A DNA stretch of 64,000 nt from Myxococcus sp. RHSTA-1-4 (GTDB taxonomy: Bacteria > Myxococcota > Myxococcia > Myxococcales > Myxococcaceae): NCBI RefSeq assembly GCF_020037125.1, contig NZ_JAIQDG010000006.1, positions 248,001 to 312,000 on the forward strand, in the 5' to 3' direction. Under the pieces are notes generated by a model that searched no databases, was not told the DNA's origin, and saw only the letters and a program-made list of their open reading frames with translations. Positions 1 to 10,020 of this stretch are shown piece after piece; within the stretch, counting starts at the first letter, position 1, and every line of letters starts with the position of its first letter. The position numbers and the translations under genes are program-made.

Positions 1-1
1 G

Positions 2-1645
2 CCCGGCGGCGTGGTGACGATGCTGGACCTCAACGACATGCTGGCCGGCGGCACCAGCCCGCTGCTGACGCTGCTGGGAGCGAGGGATACGGACCCGTAC
101 CTGCGGCTGTCGCGCTGGCTGGACCTGGCCGCGAAGGACGAGCGGCTGTCCGGCGTGCTGCTGAAGATGGAGGGCCTGCCCGGGGTGGACTGGGGCAAGG
201 CGGAGGAGCTGCGCCAGGCGGTGCTGAAGCTGCGCGCCTCCGGCAAGCGGGTGATGGCGGTGCTGCTGTCAGCGGATGACCGGGGCTACTTCGTGGCCTC
301 GGCGGCGGACCGGGTCTACGCGGTGCCGGAGGCGATGCTGCCCATCAACGGGCTCACCGCCCACCTGCAGACGCTGGGCGGGACGATGCAGAAGCTGGGC
401 GTGCACTGGGACGTGGCGCGCGTGGGCCAGTACAAGGCGGCCACCGAGCAGGTGGCCTCCACCGAGCCCAGCGAGCCGTGGCGGGAGTCCGTGAATGCGT
501 ACCTGGACGCGCAGGTGGCCTGGTACGAGAAGGGCGTGGCGGCGTCGCGCAAGCAGCCACCGGAGCGGCTGCGGGAGCTGTGGGCCACGGGCCTGGCCAA
601 CGCGAAGCAGGCCCACGCGCTGGGCTTCCTGGACGGCGTCATCCTCCCCACGGAGCTGGACGCGAAGGTGCGGGAGCTGGTGCCGGGGGGCCGCTTCAGC
701 ACCACCTACGCGCCCCGGGACGAGCGCGAGGGACGCTGGGGCAGCCGGCGCCGCATCGCCGTGGTGCCGGTGATTGGCACCATCTCCGGAGGCCGCAGCC
801 GGGAGGACCCGCTGGGCTTCAGCCAGATTGCCGGCGCCGAGACGGTCATCCGCGCGCTGGAGCGGGCCCGGGATGACGCGTCCGTGGTGGCCATCGTCGT
901 GCGCGTGGACTCGGGCGGTGGTGACGTGCTGGCCTCGCACCTGATGTACCAGGCGGTGCTGGAGGCGGCGCAGCACAAGCCCGTCATCGCCTCCATGGGG
1001 GACTTCGCGGCGTCCGGCGGCTACTACGCCGCCATGGGCGCGCACGAGGTGCTCGCCCTGGCCCCCACGATTACCGGCAGCATCGGCGTCTACTACATCA
1101 AGCCCGCCCTCCAGGGGCTGCTGGGGGAGAAGCTGGGCGTCTACCAGGAGAGCCTCACCCGGGCGCCGCTGGCGGACATGTTCGACACGTGGCGCCCGTG
1201 GACGCCCGAGGAGCAGGCCGCGGCGCAGGCATGGGCGGATGCCTCGTACGACCTCTTCATCACCGAGGTGGCCGCCCGGCGGAAGCTGGACAAGGCGAAG
1301 GTGGACGCGGTGGCGCGGGGCCGGGTGTGGAGCGGCCAGGACGCGCTGGCGCGGGGGCTGGTGGACCGGCTGGGCGGCCTGCAGGACGCGGTGGAGGCCG
1401 CGCGGACGCGGGCCGGCGTGCCCGCCGACGAGGACCTGGACGTGGTGGTGATGGGCGAGGCGCGGGGCTTCTTCTCCGGGCTGGGCGGGGAGCCGGGCGT
1501 GCGGGCGGCGCTCGCCCTGCTGCCGGAGCCCCCGCCGGCCATCCCCGAGCCCCTCCGGGCGCTGGCGCGTGGCGCCGGACTGGACCTGGAGCGGCTGCGC
1601 CCGGGGATGAAGGCGATGATGCCCTTCACCCTCACCGTGGAGTGA
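2..1645 (+). CDS. sppA: Signal peptide peptidase SppA (67K-type), 5' end cut by window
   Basis: Serine protease of family S49 that degrades leftover signal peptides at the inner membrane. Two tandem S49 domains are visible. The catalytic lysine motif (GQYKAATEQ, Lys about 142 counted from a GTG at position 11) is in the first. The nucleophile motif (DFAASGGYY, Ser about 335) is in the second, the Lys/Ser split expected of the long SppA type. The frame stays open to the window edge, and the membrane anchor and start are not seen, so the first residues lie outside. A gap of 235 bases to rho suggests separate transcription. The family assignment is firm; the length is not. Confidence 0.9.
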   Translation, partial: PGGVVTMLDLNDMLAGGTSPLLTLLGARDTDPYLRLSRWLDLAAKDERLSGVLLKMEGLPGVDWGKAEELRQAVLKLRASGKRVMAVLLSADDRGYFVASAADRVYAVPEAMLPINGLTAHLQTLGGTMQKLGVHWDVARVGQYKAATEQVASTEPSEPWRESVNAYLDAQVAWYEKGVAASRKQPPERLRELWATGLANAKQAHALGFLDGVILPTELDAKVRELVPGGRFSTTYAPRDEREGRWGSRRRIAVVPVIGTISGGRSREDPLGFSQIAGAETVIRALERARDDASVVAIVVRVDSGGGDVLASHLMYQAVLEAAQHKPVIASMGDFAASGGYYAAMGAHEVLALAPTITGSIGVYYIKPALQGLLGEKLGVYQESLTRAPLADMFDTWRPWTPEEQAAAQAWADASYDLFITEVAARRKLDKAKVDAVARGRVWSGQDALARGLVDRLGGLQDAVEAARTRAGVPADEDLDVVVMGEARGFFSGLGGEPGVRAALALLPEPPPAIPEPLRALARGAGLDLERLRPGMKAMMPFTLTVE

Positions 1646-1880
1646 GGTCCACCGCCCAACAGGGGGTGAAAAAACCGGCGGCGCCGCCCCCGGCCTCTGT
1701 TAGTGTTACCCATGCACCCCGGACGGCCACCGGGCCGCCAGGGTGCTCCAGGGACCGGCGGTTCGGCCTGCTCGTTTCAAGGCCCCGCGTCCGGCACCCT
1801 GTCCCACAGCCTGAGTCACCCCGCGTCCCCGCCCTCCCTTCGGGACGGCCTGAATGGGACGCGCGCAGTCTGGAAACCTC

Positions 1881-3437
1881 ATGAGCGAAAATTCCGAGAA
1901 CCGCGACCCTCGTGATGCCCCCCCGATGCCCATGGCCGCCCGCCCGGCGCCTCCGCCCGAAGCGGATGACGACGGCGGCGACGAGGGCGACGACGAGGGC
2001 CCCGACGAAGGCGAGGCGGGCGCGGGAGGCGCCGTCCAGGGCGGCGCCCCCGGGCAGCCCGGGCAGGCGGGCGGGCGCCGCCGCCGCCGCCGCCGCCGTC
2101 GTCGTGGCGCACAGGTCCTCTTCACCCCGGAGGGTCAGGCCTACCGGATGCAGGCGGGGCCGGATGGCCAGCAGGTGCAGGTGTTCCTGACGCCGCAGGA
2201 GCTGGAGCAGTACCGGCAGCGCCAGGCCCAGCAGCAGCAACAGCAGCAGCAGGGCGGCCAGCCGCCGCAGCAGCAACACCACCATCAGCACCGCCAGCAG
2301 CACGGCGGCCAGCAGCAGCGGGACGTCGCGGCGCAGGCCAACCTGGCGCCCGTGGAGGGCGTGCTGGACACGGAGGCCAAGGGCCCCAACGCCTTCCTCC
2401 GGCAGCTCAAGCGCAACCTGCTGGCGGCGCCGGATGACCCGGAGCTGCCGAAGAACCTGGTGCAGAAGCTGCGCCTGCGGCAGGGCCAGTACCTCACCGC
2501 CTTCGCGCAGATGCGCGGCAACAAGGGCATCATCCAGAAGGTGGACACCGTGGACGGCCGCCCGCTGGACGGCGCGCCCCGGCTGCCCCACTTCGCGGAC
2601 CTGACGTCGGTGGACCCCACCGAGCGGCTCAAGCTGGAGCACGGCCACAAGGAGATGGTGACGCGGGTGCTGGACCTGATTGCCCCCATCGGCAAGGGCC
2701 AGCGCGCGCTCATCGTCGCCCCGCCCAAGACGGGGAAGACCATCATGCTCCAGCGCATCGCGCAGGCCATCCTCACCAACCACCCCGAGTGTCACGTCAT
2801 GGTGGTGCTCATCGACGAGCGCCCCGAGGAAGTGACGGACATGCGCCGCAGCATCAAGGCGGAGGTGCTGGCGTCCAGCTCGGACCGGCCCACGGGGGAC
2901 CACCTCAAGGTGGCGGAGCTCGCCCTGGAGCGCGCCCGCCGGCTGGTGGAGTCCGGCAAGGACGTGGTGATTCTGCTCGACTCGATTACCCGCCTCGCCC
3001 GCGCCTTCAACAAGGAGGTCGACAACTCCGGCCGCACGCTGTCGGGCGGCGTGGACAGCCGCGCCCTGGAGCGCCCCAAGCGCATCTTCGGCGCCGCGCG
3101 CGCCACGGAGGAGGCCGGCTCGCTGACCATCATCGGCACGGCGCTCATCGACACCGGCAGCCGCATGGACGAGGTCATCTTCGAGGAGTTCAAGGGCACC
3201 GGTAACTCGGAAGTCACGCTGGACCGGCTGCTCGCGGAAAAGCGTGTCTTCCCCGCCATCAACATCGCCCAGTCCGGCACGCGCAAGGAGGAGAAGCTCT
3301 TCACGCTGCGCGAGTACGAGAAGGTGAAGAAGCTGCGGCAGATGCTCTTCGCCGTGAAGCCGGTGGAGGCGATGGAGGCGCTCGTCAAGCGGCTGTCGCG
3401 CTACACGTACAACGACGAGTTCCTCGACGAGCTGTAG
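1881..3437 (+). CDS. rho: Transcription termination factor Rho with divergent Arg/Gln-rich N-terminus
   Basis: Hexameric RNA-dependent ATPase that ends transcription at Rho-dependent sites. The motor domain is standard: P-loop PPKTGKT at about residues 281-287, Walker B (VVILLDSITRLAR), Q-loop and R-loop (TGSRMDEVIFEEFKGTGN), and a conserved C-terminus. The first 150 residues are odd: acidic and glycine-rich, then a run of arginines, then glutamine and histidine tracts. The usual Rho_N helix domain is not recognisable. The primary-site (cold-shock) domain is degenerate, with KGPNAFLR where most Rho proteins have a GFGFLR-like RNP motif. The start is placed at MSENSEN (518 aa); an in-frame ATG 27 bases upstream exists. 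It could be a second Rho paralogue; only a genome search would tell. Confidence 0.93.
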   Translation: MSENSENRDPRDAPPMPMAARPAPPPEADDDGGDEGDDEGPDEGEAGAGGAVQGGAPGQPGQAGGRRRRRRRRRRGAQVLFTPEGQAYRMQAGPDGQQVQVFLTPQELEQYRQRQAQQQQQQQQGGQPPQQQHHHQHRQQHGGQQQRDVAAQANLAPVEGVLDTEAKGPNAFLRQLKRNLLAAPDDPELPKNLVQKLRLRQGQYLTAFAQMRGNKGIIQKVDTVDGRPLDGAPRLPHFADLTSVDPTERLKLEHGHKEMVTRVLDLIAPIGKGQRALIVAPPKTGKTIMLQRIAQAILTNHPECHVMVVLIDERPEEVTDMRRSIKAEVLASSSDRPTGDHLKVAELALERARRLVESGKDVVILLDSITRLARAFNKEVDNSGRTLSGGVDSRALERPKRIFGAARATEEAGSLTIIGTALIDTGSRMDEVIFEEFKGTGNSEVTLDRLLAEKRVFPAINIAQSGTRKEEKLFTLREYEKVKKLRQMLFAVKPVEAMEALVKRLSRYTYNDEFLDEL

Positions 3438-3489
3438 TCCTCCCCACGGGGGGTGGTGCGGCGGGCCCGGGTTTGCGTAAGGTGGCGTC

Positions 3490-3759
3490 ATGATTCAGGG
3501 CTCGGGCCGCTGCCACTACCACCCGGAGCGCGCCGGCCTCGGCGTCTGCGTGGAGTGCCGGCGCGTCATCTGCCGGGAGTGCACCACGCAGTTCGAGGGC
3601 ATCAACCGCTGCGCGAGCTGCCTGGACAAGCGCCTCAAGGCGCTGGAGGGCCCGGGTGAGCGGCGGGAGTGGACGGTGGGGAACGTGATGCTGGCGTTGG
3701 TGGGGATGGCGCTCGTCTGGGGTGCCATCCTGCTGGTGGCCCAGGTGGCGGCGAGCTAG
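3490..3759 (+). CDS. Small B-box-like zinc-binding protein with one membrane helix
   Basis: Protein of 89 residues. The N-terminal half has paired metal ligands spaced CxxH, CxxC, CxxC and CxxC (residues about 8-40), which resembles a B-box-type zinc finger as seen in small bacterial membrane proteins. A hydrophobic helix spans about residues 63-86. It ends four bases before the DUF4129 gene starts, so it is probably the first gene of that operon. No catalytic residues are seen. A role as a membrane-tethered zinc-binding adaptor is inference. Confidence 0.75.
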   Translation: MIQGSGRCHYHPERAGLGVCVECRRVICRECTTQFEGINRCASCLDKRLKALEGPGERREWTVGNVMLALVGMALVWGAILLVAQVAAS

Positions 3760-3762
3760 CGC

Positions 3763-5922
3763 ATGGCCGTCTCCGCGCTCGAGCTGCGCCCCCGGGGCGC
3801 GGTGGCCTTGATGGACGCGGCGTTGCGGCTGTGCTCGCGCAATGCCGGCGTGTGGGCCCTCACCCTGCCCGGCGGCACGGCCGTCGTCGCCGCGGCGCTG
3901 TACCTGGCGGAAGCCGTGCGCATGGGCCGGCCGCTGGCGCTGCCCTCGCTGGCGCTGACCCTGGCGTGGTTCCTCCGGGGGCTGTGCCAGGGCGCGGCCT
4001 GCCACCACGTGCAGGAAGTACTGCTGGGCACGCGGGGCGAGCCCTCCGCGTGGGGCTCGCTGAAGGCCGCGCTGGGCCGAGCGCCCGGCCTCTTCATCGC
4101 CGTGGCGTACCTCTTCACGTTCAACGTGCTGATGCTGACGCTGACGCTGGGCATCGGCTTCTTCGTGCTGTCCGCGCAGGGCGTGGGCTACGCGGCGGTG
4201 ATGCAGGGCAAGGGCAGCCCCCTGCGGCTGTATGGAATGTGCTCACGGCTGCTGGGCCCGGCGCGCGGAACCGCCACGGCGGTGCGCTTCCTCATGGGCG
4301 TGCAACTGCTGGGCTTCTTCAACCTGCACATCGCCATCAACTTCGCGCTGTTCCTCGGGCGGAAGCTGGTGGGCATCGACTTGACGTTCGCCGAGCGCTT
4401 CGCGTCGCTGGACACCCCGCCCTGGGTGCTGTTCCTGGCGGTGACGACGTTCGCCCTCTTCGAGCCGGTGCGCGCCGCCGTGGCCACGCTGCTGCTGGTG
4501 GACGGACGCGTGCGGCAGGAGGGGCTGGACTTGCTGGCCGCCGTGCAGCAGCTCCCCGCGAGGAGCACGGGCCGGCCGCTGGGTGCGCCGGGCTCCCGGA
4601 GCGCCGCGGGGCTGGCGCTGGTGCTCGGCCTGGGCCTGCTGGCGGCGAGCCCGGCGCAGGCGCGGGAGGAGACGCGGGCCCGCGTCCTCGTGGCGCAGAG
4701 CGACTTCGAAGATACGCTGGGAGACTCGGCGGAGACTCCCGAGGCCGGAGATGCGCAGGACGACTCGGCGCCGCCGCAGGACGAGGCGGCCGAGGACCTG
4801 GAGGCCATCGAGGCCGGAGACGTGCCGCACGACACGGTGCTGGCGGAGGACGAGGAGACCGGGAACCTGGCAGTCCCCGAGGACGCGCCGGCCCCCACTG
4901 TGGCGGCCCCTCGCGGACTTCCTCCGAAGGACGCGAACGCGCCGGTCGCCTCGGGCCGTGACGCCGTGAAGCGGCTGGGCGCGGTGGCGGAGGCATGCGA
5001 GGGCACCGGCCCCGGCGAGGACAACCGCTTCGAGTCGGTGAGCGCGCTGGGCCCCACGGAGGCGGGCAAGCTGGACCGCTGGGTGCGCACCGTGGAGCGG
5101 CAGGCGTGGGACGACGAGGACTGTGACTCGGCGCTGGCGACGCTGGAGCAGGGCCTCACGCAGACCACCGAGACTGTCAGCGCCCAGGCTCGGGCGGATG
5201 CCCGGGCCGCCTCGGCGCGCGCGACGGACATCCTGGCGCGGCCGGAGTTCGCGGTGGCGCCGCCCAGGGCGGAGACCACCGACGAGCCCAAGCCTCCCGC
5301 GGAGCCTCCGGGCTGGTGGCGGCGCTTCATCGACTGGCTGGGCGAGCTGCTCAAGAAGCTCTTCCAGCGAGACCCGGCACCGCCTCCGCGGGACCTGAAG
5401 CCCCCGCTCGTCAGCGGAGGTGACGTGGCCAACGTGCTGGTGGTGCTGCTCGTCACCCTGACGCTGGGGGTGCTGGGCGCGCTGCTCCTGAGGTACTTCC
5501 GGAAGGACGCGAAGGGCGCGGCCGGCGCGGGGCTGGAGGTGTCCACGGTGCACGCCGCGACGCTGGCGGGCGACCCGGCGCATGCGCTGTCCCGTCCGCC
5601 CGAGGGCTGGGCCCACCTGGCCGACGAGCTGGCCGCCCGGGGCGAGTACCGCGAGGCGGTGCGCAGCCTGTACCTCGCGCTGCTGTCGCGGCTGCACCGC
5701 GACGGCGCCATCCTCTACGACGTGACGCTGAGCAACTGGGACTACCTGCGCCAGTTCCGCGGCCGCGCGGAATGGAAGTCCCCTTTCCGTGAGCTGACGC
5801 GGCGCTTCGACTTCGCGTGGTACGGCAACGTGCCGGTGGGCGCGGAGGGCTACCGGGAGTTCCGCGCCCTCACCGAGCCGCTGCTGGCCGCGCCCGCGCG
5901 ACCGGAGGCCGCCGGTGCGTGA
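3763..5922 (+). CDS. DUF4129-domain membrane protein
   Basis: A 719-residue protein. The N-terminal part (about 1-240) has several membrane helices. A long acidic, alanine/proline-rich linker follows, then one more helix (about residues 545-575) and a C-terminal DUF4129 domain marked by GEYREAVRSLYLALLSRLHRDG and WYGN motifs. DUF4129 proteins are commonly encoded with DUF4350, MoxR and DUF58 genes, exactly the order here. The stop overlaps the GTG start of the next gene by eight bases, so translation is probably coupled. The function of the family is unknown; roles in polysaccharide or transglutaminase-linked envelope processes have been suggested. Confidence 0.85.
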   Translation: MAVSALELRPRGAVALMDAALRLCSRNAGVWALTLPGGTAVVAAALYLAEAVRMGRPLALPSLALTLAWFLRGLCQGAACHHVQEVLLGTRGEPSAWGSLKAALGRAPGLFIAVAYLFTFNVLMLTLTLGIGFFVLSAQGVGYAAVMQGKGSPLRLYGMCSRLLGPARGTATAVRFLMGVQLLGFFNLHIAINFALFLGRKLVGIDLTFAERFASLDTPPWVLFLAVTTFALFEPVRAAVATLLLVDGRVRQEGLDLLAAVQQLPARSTGRPLGAPGSRSAAGLALVLGLGLLAASPAQAREETRARVLVAQSDFEDTLGDSAETPEAGDAQDDSAPPQDEAAEDLEAIEAGDVPHDTVLAEDEETGNLAVPEDAPAPTVAAPRGLPPKDANAPVASGRDAVKRLGAVAEACEGTGPGEDNRFESVSALGPTEAGKLDRWVRTVERQAWDDEDCDSALATLEQGLTQTTETVSAQARADARAASARATDILARPEFAVAPPRAETTDEPKPPAEPPGWWRRFIDWLGELLKKLFQRDPAPPPRDLKPPLVSGGDVANVLVVLLVTLTLGVLGALLLRYFRKDAKGAAGAGLEVSTVHAATLAGDPAHALSRPPEGWAHLADELAARGEYREAVRSLYLALLSRLHRDGAILYDVTLSNWDYLRQFRGRAEWKSPFRELTRRFDFAWYGNVPVGAEGYREFRALTEPLLAAPARPEAAGA

Positions 5923-7195
5923 CCGTTTCCCGCTGCTGGTGGTCGGCGGACTGGTGCTCACCGTCGTGCTCGGCACCTTCCTGGTGCAAGGCGCCAGGCG
6001 CGGAGAGTTCGCCGACACGCTGTCCACGTATCGCGCCCAGGAGGACGGCGCGCGCGCCCTCTTCCTGCTGGCCCAGGAGAGCGGCCTGCCCGTGAGCCGC
6101 CGCATGGCGGACCTGCGCGTCCTCTCCGGCCCCGGGACGCCGGTGCTGCTCGCGGTGGAGGTGGAGGGCGCGTACGAGGAGGACCCGGACCAGACCCGCC
6201 TGGCCGCCGAGCCCGATGCCGGGCTGGAAGACGAGAACGTGCCGCGCACCGGCTTCAACGCCTTCCGCGCCGCCGCGCTGGACGACGATGAGCACGAGAA
6301 GCTGCTGGAGCACGTGCGCGGCGGCGGCACGCTGGTGTACGTGCCGTGGGGCTCGCGGGAGAACCCGCTGCTGGATGCCCTGGCGGTGAAGCTCGTCAAG
6401 GCGGACACCACCCTGCCCATGCGCACGCTGGTGCCCCCGCTGCCCACCCCGTACACGCTGGGCGTGGAGCGGGTGGAGGCCAGGGTGCAGGCGTACCTGA
6501 CGCTGCCCGCGGGCGCGGTGCCGGTGCTGGAGGATGACCGGCTGGGCCAGGTGGTGGCGGCGGTGGTGCCCCACGGCCTGGGCCGGGTGCTGGTGGTGGG
6601 CGCGCCGGAGCTGGCCATGAACCGTGCGCTGGCCCGCGCGGACAACGCCCAGTTCTGGCTGAGCGCGCTGGCCGCGCTGGGTCCGGGCCCCTACGAGTTC
6701 GACGAGTTCCACCACGGCTTCACCGACGAGCGCTCGGTGGTGGACTTCGCGCGGCGCTACGGCCTGCACTTCGCGGTGGCGCAGTTGCTGCTCGGCGTGG
6801 TGCTGTGGTCCGTGTCGCTCCGGCGCTTCGGCCGCCCGCGCCCGCCGCCCGAGTCCGCCCGCGTGGGCGCCACCGACGCCCTCTTCGCCATGGGCCGCCT
6901 GTACCGCGAGGGCCGGCACCACGCCTTCGCCGCCAACCTCATCGCCCGGGGCGTCACCCAGGAGCTGGCCCTGCATGCCGGCCTGCCTCCGCACTCCCCC
7001 GCCAACACCGTGGCGGATGGGCTGCGGGAGCGTGGCCGCGCGGACCTCGCCCGGGGACTCAAGGCCGTGGCCGCCCAGGCGGACACGGTGGGCAGCGACA
7101 AGGACCTCCAGCAGCTCGCCGCCAGCGCGGCCGGGCTGCGGCAACGCCTCCACTCCGCCGGCACCGGCCGGCGCAACCCTCCCGGAACGACATGA
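5915..7195 (+). CDS. DUF4350-domain protein
   Basis: A 426-residue protein with an N-terminal membrane helix (residues about 5-25), a large soluble domain containing the DUF4350 GATase-like fold region ([13 protein letters not shown]), and a second membrane helix near residues 288-308 followed by a cytoplasmic tail. The GTG start at 5915 is chosen because it overlaps the upstream stop; an AUG is not available nearby. The stop overlaps the MoxR start as ATGA. It belongs to the MoxR/DUF58/DUF4129 operon and probably forms a membrane assembly with them. No enzymatic residues can be named. Confidence 0.82.
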   Translation: MRDRFPLLVVGGLVLTVVLGTFLVQGARRGEFADTLSTYRAQEDGARALFLLAQESGLPVSRRMADLRVLSGPGTPVLLAVEVEGAYEEDPDQTRLAAEPDAGLEDENVPRTGFNAFRAAALDDDEHEKLLEHVRGGGTLVYVPWGSRENPLLDALAVKLVKADTTLPMRTLVPPLPTPYTLGVERVEARVQAYLTLPAGAVPVLEDDRLGQVVAAVVPHGLGRVLVVGAPELAMNRALARADNAQFWLSALAALGPGPYEFDEFHHGFTDERSVVDFARRYGLHFAVAQLLLGVVLWSVSLRRFGRPRPPPESARVGATDALFAMGRLYREGRHHAFAANLIARGVTQELALHAGLPPHSPANTVADGLRERGRADLARGLKAVAAQADTVGSDKDLQQLAASAAGLRQRLHSAGTGRRNPPGTT

Positions 7196-8190
7196 GCGTC
7201 ACCGATACCGCCCCTACCTTCGCCTCGAACGGCACCGCCGTGCAGGCCGCCCACGCCATCCGCGAGGGCGTGCTGTACGAGGTGCGCAAGGCCGTGGTCG
7301 GCCAGGACGAGGCCCTGGAGCTGATGCTCTGCGGCCTCATCGCCGGCGGCCACGTGCTGCTGGAGGGCGTGCCCGGCGTGGCCAAGACGCTGATGGCCAA
7401 GGCCCTGTCGCGCAGCATCGGCGCGGACTTCAAGCGCATCCAGTTCACCCCGGACCTGATGCCCGCGGACATCCTCGGCACCAGCGTCTTCGACCTGAAG
7501 TCGCAGGCCTTCGTGCTGGTGCGCGGCCCCATCTTCACGGACCTGCTGCTGGCGGACGAAATCAACCGAGCCCCCGCCAAGACGCAGTCCGCGCTGCTGG
7601 AGGCCATGCAGGAGCGCGGCGTGTCGCTGGAGGGACGCAACCTGGCGCTGTCCCCGCTCTTCACGGTGTTCGCCACGCAGAACCCCGTGGAGTCCGAGGG
7701 CACCTACCCGCTCCCCGAGGCGCAGCTCGACCGCTTCCTGCTGAAGATTGAGGTGGGCTACCCGGCGCCGGAGGAGGAGGACGCGATTCTGGCCTCGGTG
7801 CACCGCGGCTTCGACTCGGGTGACCTGGCGCGCGCGGGTGTCAACGCGGCGGTGACGAAGGACGGCCTGCTGGCGGCGCGGACGGCGCTCAACGAGGTGA
7901 CGGTGGAGCCGCCGGTGCTGGGCTACGTCCGCAAGCTGGTGGCGGCCACGCGCACGTCCAGCCGCATCCGCCTGGGCGCGGGCCCTCGCGCGGGCGTGCA
8001 CCTGCTCCTGGCGGCCAAGGCGCTGGCGGCGCTGCGCGGGCGCGGCTTCGTCACGCCGGACGACGTGCGCTTCCTGGCCGGACCGGTGCTGAAGCACCGC
8101 CTGCTGCTGTCGCCGGACGCGGAGCTGGACGGGGCCACGCCCTCGGACGTGCTGCGCGAGGTGGTGCAGGGGGTGGAGGTCCCGCGTTGA
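7192..8190 (+). CDS. MoxR-family AAA+ ATPase
   Basis: AAA+ chaperone-type ATPase of 332 residues. The Walker A motif GVPGVAKT (Lys about 65) and the Walker B/DEIN motif [15 protein letters not shown] (Asp 122, Glu 123) are intact, followed by sensor 1 ([24 protein letters not shown], shown here only as the family hallmark region) and the C-terminal lid. MoxR proteins typically work with the VWA/DUF58 protein encoded next door to insert metals or remodel target complexes. ATGA overlap upstream and TTGA overlap downstream show tight coupling in the operon. Confidence 0.95.
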   Translation: MSVTDTAPTFASNGTAVQAAHAIREGVLYEVRKAVVGQDEALELMLCGLIAGGHVLLEGVPGVAKTLMAKALSRSIGADFKRIQFTPDLMPADILGTSVFDLKSQAFVLVRGPIFTDLLLADEINRAPAKTQSALLEAMQERGVSLEGRNLALSPLFTVFATQNPVESEGTYPLPEAQLDRFLLKIEVGYPAPEEEDAILASVHRGFDSGDLARAGVNAAVTKDGLLAARTALNEVTVEPPVLGYVRKLVAATRTSSRIRLGAGPRAGVHLLLAAKALAALRGRGFVTPDDVRFLAGPVLKHRLLLSPDAELDGATPSDVLREVVQGVEVPR

Positions 8191-9494
8191 TTCCCACCGC
8201 GCGCCTCTGGGTGCTGCTGGCGCTGCTGGCGCTGCCGATGATGGCCGCGGGCTTCGTCCCGTCCATCGGCGGCGCCGTGCTGGCGCTGGACGCGCTGGCG
8301 CTGGCGCTGGCGGCGCTGGACGTCATCTCCGCCCGGAGGGTGCGGCTGGAGGTGCGCCGGGTGCTGCCGCAGCGGCTCAACGTCGGTGTGCCCAACAAGG
8401 TGGAGGTGCGGCTGGTGCACCGGGGCGCGGGCACGGTGGACGTGCGGGTGAAGGACGACGTGCCGGAGTCCTTCACCGCGACTCCGGACGAGGCCCCCCT
8501 GGAGCTGCCGCCGGACAGCGAGGCGCGCTGGGTGTACCGGGTGACGCCCGCGAAGCGGGGCCGCTTCGACTTCGGGGACGTGCACGTGCGGGTGCGCGGG
8601 CCGCTGGGGCTCGTCTTCCACGAGCGCGTGTTCCCCGCCGCCACGTCCATCTCCGTGTACCCGGACCTGCGAGGGGCCAGCCGGCTGCTGCTGTCGGGCG
8701 CGGCGCTCGATTTGGTCAACCTGGGCCTGCGCCAGCTCCGGCGCGATGGGCGCGGCAGCGAGTTCGCCCGGCTGCGCGACTACGCCCAGGGCGACAGCGT
8801 GCGCGACGTGGACTGGAAGGCCACCGCGCGGCGCAACCGGCCGGTGACGCGGGTGATGGAGTCCGAGCGCTCGCAGTCCATCCTCATCTGCGTGGACGCG
8901 GGCCGCTCCATGGCCGCGCAGGTGGACGGCCTCACCAAGCTGGACCACGCGGTGAACGCGGCCCTGTTCCTGGCCTTCGTGGCGGTGCGCAATGGCGACA
9001 GGGTGGGGCTGGCCGTCTTCGCGGACGGCGTGAAGACGTACCTGCCTCCGGCGGCCGGGCGCGGGCAGTACCGGAAGATGGTGGACGCGCTCTACTCCAC
9101 CACGCCCAGCCTCACGTACGTGGACTACCTGGCGCTCTTCAAGGAGCTGAACGTCCGCCTCACGCGGCGCAGCCTGCTGTGCGTCTTCACCGACTTCCTC
9201 GACGAGGAGCAGGCCTCCACCATGGTGGCCCCCCTGCACCGGCTGGCGCGGCGGCATGTGCCCCTGTGTCTGTCGGTGAAGGACACCGCGTTGCAGAAGC
9301 TGCTGCGCACGCAACCGCCCGGCCCTGAGGAGGCGTTCCAGCAGGCGGTGGCCTCCGAGCTGCTCATGGACCGCGAGGTGCTCAAGGCCCGGGTGAGCCA
9401 GGGCGGCGTGCAGATGATGGACGTGCAGCCGGATGAATTGAGCCTCGCGGCCGTCAACCGCTATCTGGACATCAAGGCGCGCGGCGTGCTGTAG
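8187..9494 (+). CDS. DUF58-domain protein (VWA-like), MoxR partner
   Basis: A 435-residue protein with two N-terminal membrane helices (residues about 5-50). A beta-rich region follows, then the DUF58 signature [18 protein letters not shown], then a von Willebrand factor A-like domain whose metal-ion site reads DAGRSM in place of DxSxS. The TTG start at 8187 overlaps the MoxR stop. DUF58 proteins are the usual partners of MoxR ATPases. It is the last gene of the operon; a GNAT gene follows after ten bases and may be co-transcribed. Confidence 0.88.
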   Translation: MIPTARLWVLLALLALPMMAAGFVPSIGGAVLALDALALALAALDVISARRVRLEVRRVLPQRLNVGVPNKVEVRLVHRGAGTVDVRVKDDVPESFTATPDEAPLELPPDSEARWVYRVTPAKRGRFDFGDVHVRVRGPLGLVFHERVFPAATSISVYPDLRGASRLLLSGAALDLVNLGLRQLRRDGRGSEFARLRDYAQGDSVRDVDWKATARRNRPVTRVMESERSQSILICVDAGRSMAAQVDGLTKLDHAVNAALFLAFVAVRNGDRVGLAVFADGVKTYLPPAAGRGQYRKMVDALYSTTPSLTYVDYLALFKELNVRLTRRSLLCVFTDFLDEEQASTMVAPLHRLARRHVPLCLSVKDTALQKLLRTQPPGPEEAFQQAVASELLMDREVLKARVSQGGVQMMDVQPDELSLAAVNRYLDIKARGVL

Positions 9495-9504
9495 CTGCAC
9501 GTCC

Positions 9505-10020
9505 ATGAGCCACCTCTTCCAGGCTGCGGACCTCACCGCCGAGCACGTGCCCGACGCTGACGTGGAGCTGTTCCAGCCCCTGCTGGAGCGCTGCGAGGAC
9601 TTCTTCCAGCGCTGCTATGGCAGGCCGGCGCTGCCCGACGAGGCGAAGGTGATGCCCTCGGAGCGTCCGCCGACGGCGGGAGGCGGCCACCTGACGGCGC
9701 TGAGGGACTCGGGCGGGAAGCTGGTGGGCATCCTGGAGTCCGTGTTCGACTTCCCCGCCCCGGCGGAGTGGTACCTGGGGCTGATGCTGCTGGCGCCCGA
9801 GGTGCGAGGGCACGGGCGCGGCGAGGCCGTCATCCGGGCGTATGAGGCGTGGCTGCGCGGACAGGGCGCGCTGCTGCTGCGGCTCGGTGTGGCGGAGCAG
9901 AACCCGGATGCGCTGCGCTTTTGGACGCGCATGGGCTTCCGCGAGGAACTGTGGGTGGGGCCCATCAAGCAGGGCGTGCTCGAGTACCGCGTGCTGCGGA
10001 TGTCGAAGCCCCTGGCGTGA
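9505..10020 (+). CDS. GNAT-family N-acetyltransferase
   Basis: A 171-residue acetyltransferase that would transfer acetyl from acetyl-CoA to an unknown amine. The acetyl-CoA loop reads VRGHGRGEAVIRAYEAWLRGQG (R/QxxGxG/A type, residues about 95-105), and the C-terminal half has the usual GNAT motif B (RLGVAEQNPDALRFWTRMGF). It begins ten bases after the DUF58 gene on the same strand. Its last 56 bases overlap the convergent pyrophosphatase gene. The substrate cannot be inferred. Confidence 0.85.
   Translation: MSHLFQAADLTAEHVPDADVELFQPLLERCEDFFQRCYGRPALPDEAKVMPSERPPTAGGGHLTALRDSGGKLVGILESVFDFPAPAEWYLGLMLLAPEVRGHGRGEAVIRAYEAWLRGQGALLLRLGVAEQNPDALRFWTRMGFREELWVGPIKQGVLEYRVLRMSKPLA

Noticed and set aside
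4243-6645. 800-codon minus-strand open frame opposite the DUF4129 and DUF4350 genes
   Set aside because: Mirror frame of GC-rich coding DNA: composition of Arg/Ser/Pro without domains, and the plus-strand genes are recognised families with coupled starts.
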